NCBI GenBank assembly: GCA_035578905.1
Contig: JAQJVL010000278.1
Span: 1,109,963 to 1,173,962, forward strand
Source of the DNA: Stictocephala bisonia
Taxonomy: Eukaryota > Arthropoda > Insecta > Hemiptera > Membracidae
Direction of reading: 5' to 3'
Length of the DNA stretch: 64,000 bases
How positions within the stretch are numbered: position 1 is the first letter of the stretch; each line of letters opens with the position of its first letter. Below, piece after piece: positions 1 to 12,000 of the stretch. The notes below the pieces were generated by a model, which was given only the letters and a program-made list of their open reading frames with translations, did not search any database and was not told where the DNA came from. Both the position numbers and the translations under genes were made by a program.

Positions 1-62
1 GTTGTCGTAGATAACAGATTCCCTTTTGTCTTTATGACTTCCTTTTTGAGAACGGTTTGAAG
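1..62 (-). CDS. Nelf-E: Nelf-E exon 6 (residues 249-269, continues off the left edge)
   Basis: After a ttttcag acceptor the exon reads SNRSQKGSHKDKRESVIYDN up to the window edge. It matches the NELF-E C-terminal block (human form SPKGCHRDKRTQIVY). About ten further residues and the stop are expected to the left. Confidence 0.92.
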
Positions 63-3000
63 CTGAAAAGAAAAAAACCCAGTTAATTAGTGCACAATTT
101 TTACAGAATTTTAATTTTATTCATACACTGTTGATTACTATTTAATACATTTTTAAAGTTTTAATAGCAAGTTTATACAGTGTGGAAGAAAAGTCACGGA
201 ACTGATTTTTAATTTCTTAACGATTACAGATAAAGCAATGAAACTTGGCACATGAATACTGCACTTATTAATCTACTTTTTGATGTAACTACCAGTTTTC
301 TGTCATATCAGGGGGATTACATCATGACAGTGATTAGTTACCCCCTGTGATTAGAAAGGAGTCAGAAGAAAATCTTAAATGAGAGCATAAGTTAAGTAGC
401 ACATTAAATTAAAGGTCTATAGTAGTAGAACATAAACCCACAAATCTAACCTCAAAAGGTTTGCTCCTTAAAATTGGCGCTGGTTTAAAGTTTTAAAATG
501 ACACGATGAAAGTTCTGTTTTAGTCAGTTTATTAGTCTTTTCTTAGCTCAAGTTGGAAAAGTTAAGCTTTGTAAATGCCTACTGGACTTAATAAATAGTT
601 TTTAGGATAGTTGGTGACTCTTTACTTCCAACGGATGATGGTCCACAAGGATTTTGACAAAAATATTAAAACTAGCATAGGTCAAGGTGTACATCATTTT
701 AAAGGGGTTGATGTATACTACAAACTAGCACAGATGAATAACACAAACATCACTTAAAAAGGTCGATCCTGTACAACAAAATGGCAGATGTTCATGTCTT
801 CTTGGTTGTAGTAAGACATTGCATTAGGAGCCACAATTCAAGTGCACTATTAAATCAAAGGAAATAAAATGTTGCTTCATGCATTATGCCTGTCATACAA
901 ATTTACATTATGAAGTTAATTATGAAAAGAGTAAGCAATTCGAACATTTACTCTACAAATATTTGGTAAGCATAAATTAATTCCATTCAAATCTTTAAAC
1001 ATCTGCCATTTTGTGCTGGATCATCCTTTTTAAGTGCTGTTTGTAGTATTCATATGTTCTTATCTATAGTACATAGACAACCCCTTTAAAATTATGTACA
1101 TCTTGATCTATGCTAATTTTAATATTTTTGTCGAACTCCTTGTGAACCATCATTCGTTGGAAGTAAAGAGTCACCAACTATCCTAAAAAACTATTTATTA
1201 AGTCCAGTAGGCATTTACAAAGCTTAACTTTCCCAACTTGAGCTAAGAAAAGACTAATAAACCGACTAAAACAAAACTTTCATTGTATCTTTTTAAAACT
1301 TTAAACCAGCACCATTTTTTAAGGAGCGAAACTTTTGAGGTCGGAATTGTGGGTTTATGTTCTACTACTATAGACCTTTAATTTGATCTACTACTTGACC
1401 TATGTTCTCAATCAAGATTTTCTTTTGACTCCTTGTGGGCCATTCCCCTGATATGACAGAAAAATGGTAGTTACATCAAAAAGTAGATTAATAGGTGCTG
1501 TATTCATGTACCAAGTTTTATTGCTTTATCTGTAATCGTTAAGAAATTAAAAATCTGTTCTGGGACTTTTCTTCCACACTGTATAGTTTGTGTCCAAAAT
1601 CCTGCTACTAAAGCATAAATATAACTTTGTTTATGAGAACTTAACTGTTAAATCCATAGGTATTTGTTTATAACTAAGGAACAAGAAATTTACATAATTA
1701 AAGTTTACTTCTTATGCTAGAATTGTCCATTGCTAGGATGTGCCTGGATAGGAGGCTCAAACGAGGCAACACTTGCATCACTTGAGAGCATTGACTCCAA
1801 AACTGATTTGCAGTTTTATCAGATTTCTCAAGTGAAACATATTTATGATCTTGATTATTACTGCAAACATTTTTATACTACAAACGATAATGGTGCACAA
1901 TTTACAGCAGTTCAACATGTATTGAGCATATCACCTCAATAGATCACCTCATCATCAGTAACTAAAATCACTATGTTCAGGTAACAATTCTGATCTTCGG
2001 TTTTCTAAATAACTATAAATAAGTACAACTATAAATAAGTGCAAGCTTACACATTTAATCTACGGCTGGTGCTTTAATCTACGACACACCATTCTCTAGC
2101 AACAAGCACTAACACTGGAGGCTCATGTCGGGTCTAGTGCAGTGACTGGTGCTTTAATCTACGGCACACCTAACACCGTACTAGAGATTAAAGCATTAAA
2201 CGTTATGCTTTAATCTCTAGCGACAAGCTCTAACACTGGAGGCTCATGTCTAACCTACACACACCTCAAACTAGGGGTGTGCGAGTGCTTGAAACTTGAG
2301 TATTTGATCCGAGTATTTTACTACTCGAACTTGGCACGAAGCTTCCGAAACTACTCGAAGTTCAATCGAGTAGTTGTATTTCACGAAATATCATATTTAC
2401 ATCTTGGGTTAGTTTTAAGAGTAAACAGTTTTATAAGTTATAAATAAAAAATATGCGCTTCCTTGTGTTTTATTTTACCCTTAATCATACGTTATCAGTT
2501 TGGTACATGTAATTATGAACTAAACAATACGCCTAAGAATAGGTAGTACATGACGACAGTTAAATGAACTAGTCGACATAGTGAATGTGTTCATTCATTA
2601 TGATTTGAACTGGTTCAATTCAAAGTGAACAATAGAGCAGGGAAGGTAGCGATCTCACATGTTGGTTGTCTAGTCTACTAGTCACATGTAACCTAACCTA
2701 AAATAGCGTGAATAAAACAGAAGTGCTGGTTAGTGTCTTTACGACCCAAGAAAGGGAACAAGAAATCCGGTTCAAGATGCTCAAAAAGACCTGTTACCGA
2801 TACAAATCTAATAGTCTGTACGCCGAGGAAATTATGCATATTTTCGTTTATATGCAACCGTTCAATCAAAAGGGTCAGAGAACGGGTCACTTTACATCCC
2901 AAAAATCGAACGTCCCATCTTTTCTAGGTGAAAGTTCATCTCGGTTGTAGTATACGTATGTGCAAGGAACCGTTCAGCTCCTTTTCGGAACTGAAAATAT

Positions 3001-6000
3001 CGTATATTTCTTGCCAGTCGATTGAGGTCTATTTTGTTTTTTAATCTGAGTAGGGAATCGTCCAATGACTTGACGAAAGAAAATACCGTATAATATCATA
3101 AAAAATATGGTAATGGCGTTCTAGCAACGTGTGACACAACAATATTGATTTATTTTCCGTCAAATACAAAATATATATATATATATATATATATATCCGT
3201 GGCAAACGTCTATTAATTATTATTCCTAAAACGCCTTAGATTGCCAAAACTGTGTGTAATATTTGCGCACACGATATTTTTACCTGTCAAATTGTTGAAC
3301 GGTTTTCTGACTAGGTTGGACAATAACACAGTTGGAGTGTAAAATGTGGTAAAGTACGATAACTTTGATTCATAAACTCACTGAACGGGCCTGTTCACAT
3401 TGACGTCGATGTCGATGTAAACTGTAAAACAATCACGAACCAACCCAAGTGGGGAGAAACATGTTGAAGACCTTTTTTAAACAAAATACAACGAATTAAG
3501 AGATTCGGAAAATAATTTTTATTGAACCGAAGCCTCATCAAACGTCTCGGTTTTTATTCATAAGTTTATAATTTAGCTGCCCAAAATCTTCACTGTATCA
3601 CTAGTTGGCACTTAGCTGATATTTCAGACTGCATCTCGTCACCAATATCAGCTAGACCTATTAATTAGCCGACTTCGTCTATGGTTTTCATTCGATTATA
3701 CCAAGTTTTCATGAATTTCTCGTTATGACATAATTATTTATCTGTTGTTCAGTGTAGCCTCATGTATCGAAGCAGTTTTAAGTTGCACATATTTCATTAC
3801 CGATCATAATTTAAAAACTAATTCATCCTAAGTGACTTTAAAATTTATTTTTAGTAAACCTGCTTAGTTATTTTTATAAATCGATTGAACTAGTCTTTGT
3901 CATACAGATTTTAAAATTTGATTATGTAATTTAGAGCTTATTTCCGGTTAGTTGTAACCTTGTTATTACTGAATTAAATAACCCACAGAATACAGATCCA
4001 CTCTTCTTGGTGTGTACACAAACAACTTTTGTTGAGAGGAGGCAATTCTGAAAGCAAATGACTGCATTTGGCGATGACGCCTGAATTTTAGCATCAGTTT
4101 GGTTGGATGCAGCTTTTGCCAACAAGATTCGCTACATTTTCGAGGTACACTTTGAACTGAACCACCAGATAAACAAACCGGCTGTGAAACAGTATAATTG
4201 GCTTGCATAGAAAATATGAGTGAACAGATTAAATCTTTATAATCCACGTTGTTTCAATTAATAATATACTTTCTTAATTTCTTATATAATATTAGTTCTG
4301 AAAAAAAGAAAAAGGTTAAACAAAACAATGCCACATAAAAATGTTGGAAGACAGGAAGTACTGTAAAAAGTTTTATTCATCAAATATTACAGTTACAAAC
4401 AACAAATCAAAATTATTGTGTTCAGTTTAGATGTATATATTTATGAATCTGGCAAAACTTAACATAGGCTTAGGGTGGTGTCTGCCTTTTACAGTTGTCT
4501 TGGGTGAACAGGAAATCCTTCTGTAAATACTCGCTCGAAAATACTCGATACTCGAAAAAATGCATACTACTAGACTCGACTCGAACTAAAAAATCACCAC
4601 TCGCACACCCCTACCTTAAACCCAGGTATTGCCATCTCCCTGGCCACCTAACTTAAACCACTAGATCACTGAAGCACGACAGAATGTGGGTAAAAACCGG
4701 TTCATAACAACTAGAGCTCTGCTAGAGCTGTGTAAGAGAATGTTGTATAGTAGTTTTGTAGTATACAGCTGTAGATCTTGTTTTTGCCACCAGTTCTGAT
4801 CATAACAGATGGAGTTCTCTAGTGAATATGTTGACTAACAACATTGGTTAAGTGTTGATGCGTTTATTCAAAATGTAAGCAATACTAAAATATAAGGCAT
4901 GCACTGCCTGTTCTCCATCTCTAATGGATTAAAAATGGCTTAAATATTTGAAATAAATATAAATATAGAGAAACTTACCCAGTGAGGACCAGGCCGTTGA
5001 AGATGAAGCATCATTTATGGGATTGATAATTGGTTGCCTGCGAGCCAGTGTTACCTTCAACTGTATGTTTGAAACTATGCTACCGTTGAGCTATTTAGAA
5101 CACATACAAAAACAAACTAACTACAGAAAATATATTTATAATTGTGTTCTTATATTAGTGGCAAAATAACAAGCACTATTTCTGACTGTACAAAAAAGAA
5201 GTGTTTGCAAGGTTAAATGGGCAAAATGTATTGTAAATTTGTCTTTCTGAGGTTAAATTTGTAGTTTAGAAGTGTTTGGCTCTTGATATTTGTGCTATAG
5301 AGATTTCTCATCAAAAAAATCAAATGAAATTGTGTTAACAATTGCAACATAGTAGTGCCATGGGAAATAAAAGGGATTTTAAGGAGATGTAAAAATTCTA
5401 TATTTTTGAGGATTTTGTACTATTGTGATTTGTGCTATCAGTTCTATTATACCTACTTACAGCCAAACAATTTGTTGTCTTATCAAGGATTTTATTCTAT
5501 AGAGGTTAGTGCTATCAAAATTGTGCATAGGGGACACCCCTCAACGCTTCATGTACCAACCTCTACTCGCTCGATACACCTCGGCCTGTGTCTGTTGACT
5601 AAAAAAGGTAAATTAACTGTATAATGTAAAACCTCAATACAGTGGACTCCCGATTATCGGCGAGTGGATTATCGGTGTTGTGGATTAACGGGGATGGCCA
5701 AATAAAAAAATAAATTAAAAAACGCTTTAGGAAAATGTAAAATACTACGCAATAATAAGACGAAGCGGGCTCATCCATGTGCGCACTATCTATAGCGATC
5801 GTTTACGCGTGGACACCCTGTAGAAGTGGCTGACCTTGGCACATAACCAGGTTATTTGCGGTCAAGTTCGCTTGCTTTGTCACACACGTAAACAATATTG
5901 CTCAGTTCAGTGCGCTGTTTTTATTCTATTTTCACTGTGAGTTTGTTTTAGTTCACGAGTTGACATACGTGAGTTGGTGTACAGTGTTTTGTTTAGTGCA

Positions 6001-9000
6001 TTTTTGTGTTTACGTTACTACATTTTGTGTTTTTCTTAGTGCATTGTGTGTTTACAACATGGATACAAAACGGAAAAGAGTTGTGTTGTCTATTCAGACG
6101 AAACTAGAAATTATTGGGAAGTTTGAGAAAGGGCATACAATAAAACAGTAAAGTATAGCCTAGCTGTCAGACCCTTGTCAAACGAAGATTGTAAAACTAA
6201 ATAAAAGCCCGCAACCTACCATTAGGCGTGTTGTTGTACTGTAATACAGTACGCAGTAGCTGTTTTTTGCTCTCTCCTCACATTCCATTAATACACTGGC
6301 TGACCCTTGCTCACTGAGCGCGTGTGCCTATGTGTATTTCTACTACAGACACACTCACTCTCACAAACCCCGAGATTCCGAACAGGATCCGGTCCCAATT
6401 CGTTTGTATTAGCGTAAATTTACATAGTTTTTAGATACTGGTTATTTTTAAACCGATTAAAGGTCATTTTAGGCTATTTTTGGATTAACGGGAAAATCGA
6501 TTATCGGCGATCGTTCTGCCACCCATTATCACCGATAATCGGGAGTCCACTGTATTAAATTTATTTACAGTATCTCAATCACATTACTCGCGTAGCTTCC
6601 TATGTATTAGTAGAAACACTCATTGATATTACTTAGCCTATTTCAAACTTGTTTTTACTTAACAGCTCAGTATTAATTAAATAAATAAAATAACTTCATT
6701 ACATTACCATTCAAACCTTCAAATCCAGTAGAGCGTAACCCTACAATCGAATATGAATAAAACCATGCTTACAACCTTCCCTGGTTTAACATTATGTAAG
6801 ATCTAACCACAGTTTATGATTTAACCTTCTCAATATTAGAAACACCATTGTTTACATTCCAACAGCTGTTTTAATTTTTTTGGAAATCATTATTTACATT
6901 TGGACAGCTGTTACTTTATGACTCATTTAAATCTCATGTTATTCTCATGGCCAAAAAACATACTTTGAGGGCTTCCCATACCTTTCAGGGTAAATATATT
7001 TGTAAATTGGACCTTATTGCACAACTACAAACAGAGGCAAATCTTTGACACCTCAACTGTTCAAATTGGTCCAGAAATGAGGAGGAGTTGCGTTGACAAA
7101 AACTGCTTCACGTATTTTATATATAAAAGGATTTGTTTTGTAACTGACTAATTTGGAATGACAGCTAGAAATCCACTTCGGCCATATCTTGACCATAACG
7201 GACGTAGATAAAGGGCTAAGGCGTTGGTTTGCCACACAGTAGGTCCAGGTTCGCTTCCTGATATAACCATTAAAAGTTTTTGCTCTGCCGCTCACGTGGT
7301 TTGGAAGTCACGTTAGGCCATTGGTCCCCAGGTTAAGTGTTAGAGAGGGCTTCTCAGCTCTAACTTCACCTGGTAAATTAAGACTTTTTTTATAACTTGA
7401 CAATCGGTATCCAGAATAAATAAATCCAGAGTGTGACAAAAGTCGGACACTAGTCCCCTTTAACGCATACGCAAGGGCGCATTAACAAGCACTGCTTCAT
7501 TCCAATTATTATCAGATTGGTAGATGTGTCTGGGTGACGATAAATTAGTTATAATGGCTGCCTCTGGACAGTGTATTTTTTTGTATTTCTTTTTTTTTTT
7601 TAATTAAAAAGGGTAAAATGTAGAAGTCTGACGTACACGATAATGTGGAATTCTCAAGCAGATATCTAATACTTAAAAACGGGCGGACTTATTGTAGTTG
7701 AGTAGTTTAGTTTACTGAGGGGAAGGAAAGCTTTGAGTCTATTACTAGGTTGCACTTCAACCTTAGGTTTATTGTGCTCCCCTGTTGCCTACTAGAATGT
7801 GGTACCTATTCCAAGCGGCTTAGCCAGCTCTAAAATCTTATTCCCCAGACTAGCTACCAGTCTTTCTTCTGAGAGCTCGTCCCCGAATATTCTCCTTCTC
7901 CTGAGCTCCAGAGCTTCGCACTAGTTAGTAAATGTTCAACAGACTCGAGAGCCTCACCACAAAACCGGCAACTGGTGTCTTCACTTTGGAGACCAATCTT
8001 TGCCAGATGTTTCCTAAAGTGTCTGTGTCCAGTAATATATGCAATCACCAACCTGATGTCAGTACGATTCATGACGGTGACTAATTTGGCTAACGTAGGG
8101 TTTGATCTCCTTAACAGAGATTTTGCAAAGACCTGGACATGAAACCGCTGCCATCTATTGTGGTGGGGATTTTTCACGAAGTTAAGTATTTCAGTTTTGG
8201 CAGTGGTACGTTCAATGTCATACATTCTGTAAGTTCAAAACATACTGGTTTGGGTCCTACAAAATGAGTCCTTGCTCCCATCTTGGTTAGGTCAGCCTCT
8301 TCGTAACCTGTGAGGCCACTGTGCCTCGAACCCACCTCAATTAGACATTATTGAGGAGGCCCGAGGCACACAAAGTTGGAAGTTCGAAAACACTACCAAG
8401 TGAGTCTTGAGTTGTTGAGTAACAATTCAGGCAGGTTATTGGAATTTGGTCAGGTTGGGTAATAAAGAACTAAAAAATATAAGCCAATACTAAAATCGAC
8501 ATTTGCATCTGTCGTCTACGAATTTGTGGTCACCATAGTGATGAATGTCAGCAAATAAACGAAAATGGAGCAGTTACAATTTTGCATTCCTTAATTTAGT
8601 ATTTTACTTGAAAGTAAAAACACAGAAATATAATTGTAGATAGAAACAGTAGGTTTATTCATAATTGTAGGTAATTATTTATGTGACTAAGATTAAAAGA
8701 TGCAAATAATCAGTTCTTGGAACAAATGGTGAAATAAAATATCTAAGTAGCAAATTTTACATTCTCTTCTTTGGCATTGGCAATTATGATAAAAATTTAA
8801 TATTGAATTCACAGTATCTAATAATTTAATAACAATACTCTCAACAACGGATTTTTATCATTACAGTAATTCATTTTTCGACAAAGAACAACAATAATAT
8901 TTGAGTTGTAACAATGTTTAGTTACACTGATTTCAGAAAAATTAAAATACTAAAAAAGTACTAGCAATAGAAAATTAATTCAAACTCTATAAAATTTTAG

Positions 9001-12000
9001 TCAAAATTTTGCAGTTTTTCCTAAGGATTGAGAATCTTAGCCACTAATGGGAAAAAGTACATTTTTCCCAATATTTGAATATTACAACCAATATTTGTTA
9101 CAAAAAGATCTTTTCGTATCTAGTCTGATCGACATGTTTTTTGCAATTTACAGGTTTTGGTGACGTTGGTACGTTTGCTTCCTCTCCGAAGCTCCCTGAT
9201 TGGTTCTCATCCCTTTTTTCAAGGCATTTTGCATGTAGTGGGGGAGTCTACGTAAATACTTCAAGGAACGGTCTTTTTGGCCTGTTTTCGCCACCGTCTT
9301 TTGCTGAATTAAGATTCCCACTTTTTGAACCGTTTTCTGCTACATTCCAGAGTTTGGCAATTTTCCTGCGGGAAGCTTTCAGAAATTGTTATGCCGCACA
9401 GTGAGAATCTTGTTTGATTGTGTGCGACATTGAAGTGTCGGGCGGCAACTTTGATTTATTTAATTTGACTGTTCTCTGGAAGCAATGTAGGTTTGACTTT
9501 TGTTTTTAGTCTGTAGATTCTCGTTGTTAGCTTTGACCCTTGCACTTTTAGCTGTTCACACCAAAACCTAGTAAATGTTTCTTAGTTTTTCTTGTTTTTT
9601 AAAGTGCCGCTCTTCTAGCGACATTTCAGTAAATTTTGTCAGAAGTCAGATTTTAGTAATAATAAACAAAAAAGAAGTTTTAAAATTCAAAATAACTAGT
9701 AGTTGTTTTGTTGTTTTACAGATTTCTGAGGCAGAATCATTCATTCATTCATTTTAAGAAATATACATAAAGAATTTATAGAAAAGAATTTGACAAATTG
9801 AAAAGTTTAATTTTGTTTTATACCATTATTTTAAAGTTTTTAAGTTTGAGTTTTATTTTTGAATAAAGTATTTTGACAAGAAGAAGTTAAAATTTTTTAT
9901 TTTTTTGAAGATCTATTTTATTTTAGTTTAAATTAAATTTTACTACAGAAAAACTTTTAAGATTTATTATTTGCTCATGTGTTTGAGAAATTAAAGATGA
10001 ACAAAAAAATTGTAACTATTCTTTTGATAATATGTTACAGAGATAATAAATACAATTTCTAAATAAAATCTAGAGTTCAATTATATAGAATCACTCACTG
10101 ACTGTCAGTGAGTCCCAGCTTCCTTAATTTTTTTAGTTTTTTGCTCATACTAAAAAAAAACTTCCTTAAGTTATCATGTAAGGGATTGCACCTGCATTCC
10201 TTAATTCTTAGAAACATATTTCCATAGAATTATAATTTTACTACTAATCATTATCTCAGAAAATGTCTTTGTTTCAGATTATAGAGCTCCTTTGGCCTTG
10301 ACCATAAACTAGCTACACTAAGGCTGTTAGCAAGTTTTTTTCTATCCAATTATTTAAAATAATACCATTCAATATATCAAATTAATTACTTTATATCAAC
10401 TTTCTTATTTAATTATTGAGTTTGAATGTAAGTTAAAAAATGAAATAGTGACCTTCAAATATTTTGATTCATAACATTCTGTTTCCAAATAATTTGTGTA
10501 AACATCTTTTTGGAAAAAACCAGGGTTAAAAATTGTGTTTAATGTTGGCTATCTAAAAACTTATAAAGAGCTTTTATAGAATAACGAAAAATATTAATTA
10601 TAAAAAAAAAAAATAATTTTTTCTAGCAGTTAAGCATAAATCACACTGAACACAAGGTGATCATTACTGAACTATATGGAGAATAAAACTGATCACAAAA
10701 CTCTGTAAATAGATACTGAAGTTATACTTACCTCAGCAATTGCAGTATCAGCGGCTTCAGTTTTATCGAATGTAACAAATCCTCGGCTAAAAAATACAAA
10801 GCCCAATTAATTAGGAGAAGTAAAATAACTTTTTAACTTGTTAAGCATTTGATAGAGATACTACATTATGCAATTAAGAGCACATCCTCTCCAGTAATGT
10901 ACCATTATAGGTAATTTTGTTATCATAATGGGATCTAAAGAATAAGGCTTCATTTTATCTATTTATTTTGTGTATTTAATCAAATATTTAACAGCCCAAT
11001 ACATACTTAACTGTTTTTAAATACTAAAAGTATTACATATAATATTTTCCCTCCCATTCAATGTTTTAAGGCTGAAACCACGTACTTTATTCAGTTCTCT
11101 TAAAACTGCATTTAAGTAAAAAAATAATAAACAAAATATTCAAGTTCTCATTATAGTGGAAACATACATATTAACACGCCATCAGTAAAATGATATCCCA
11201 GTGTCCTTGATATACTCCGAGATTTTGCTTTACTCCTTGGAACAGAACTCTAGAACAACACTTCAGAAAATGTTTAGCATTATTTTATTTCATATTTAAC
11301 ATTTTCTGAACAAAATCCCATTGCCAACCCTTAAATTAAGTAATGGCCCTACCAATGATTGTAATTTCTGCTTTAGTGGAATAACTGAAAACATTATCTT
11401 GACAGCTGTATAAAATACCAAGATCACTTTTCTGTAGAATAAAAAGGCACGTAAAGTGGTATTGACTCACCCACCTGCATATTACAATGGCGTGTATTAG
11501 GTGAATAGGGTTATTTTTAATGTTTTCAACACTTAATTAATTTGTCTTCTATGTTGAATAATTACAAATTCATACATTCTCTCATATATGTATGAATTTG
11601 TACTAAGAGTTTGTACTAAGAGTGACGTGACTCTTCAGAATAACTATTTCAGCTTTCATTTGGTAATTACTTTGAGTCGAACCCTTTCAAAGTATTGTAC
11701 CTTATAGTGTTAGTGTATACAGAATGTGTCAAAAACGTTTTGGGGTACTTACTTTTTCTCAATCTCCATTGAAATATTGACAATATTTCCACAAGACTGA
11801 AATGTTTTCCTCAAAAAATCTTCAGTTATTTTTGACCCATGCACAAAAATTGTATTTCCTGATCGGGGTTTTTCAGGTCTACCCTCCTCTCTTGGTTTGT
11901 CTGTTAGGCCTCTCTCTTCTCTGTCACGGGCACTTACAAAACTTTCATACAGATCCTAAAGAGACAGTCATATTATTAAAATAATTTATTTGCGTACACA

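Larger units (their letters stand above)
63..4978 (-). other. Nelf-E intron 5 (4.9 kb)
   Basis: GT-AG intron holding the fold-back element at 178-1581, a diverged direct repeat and hairpin near 2040-2250, and the hAT relic at 2271-4613. The stretches at 63-177, 1582-2040 and 4622-4978 show no gene or clear repeat. Confidence 0.85.
5091..10731 (-). other. Nelf-E intron 4 (5.6 kb)
   Basis: Contains the pogo/Tigger derivative at 5640-6552, a tRNA-type SINE at 7207-7385 and a LINE RNase H fragment at 7690-8370. An unexplained less AT-rich stretch lies at 9150-9420. The rest, including 8400-9130 and 9430-10730, is AT-rich with no gene seen. Confidence 0.8.

Noticed and set aside
10093..10113. Palindrome ACTCACTGAC-T-GTCAGTGAGT
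   Set aside because: A perfect 10-bp hairpin, but isolated with no element ends or context; at this length chance is possible.
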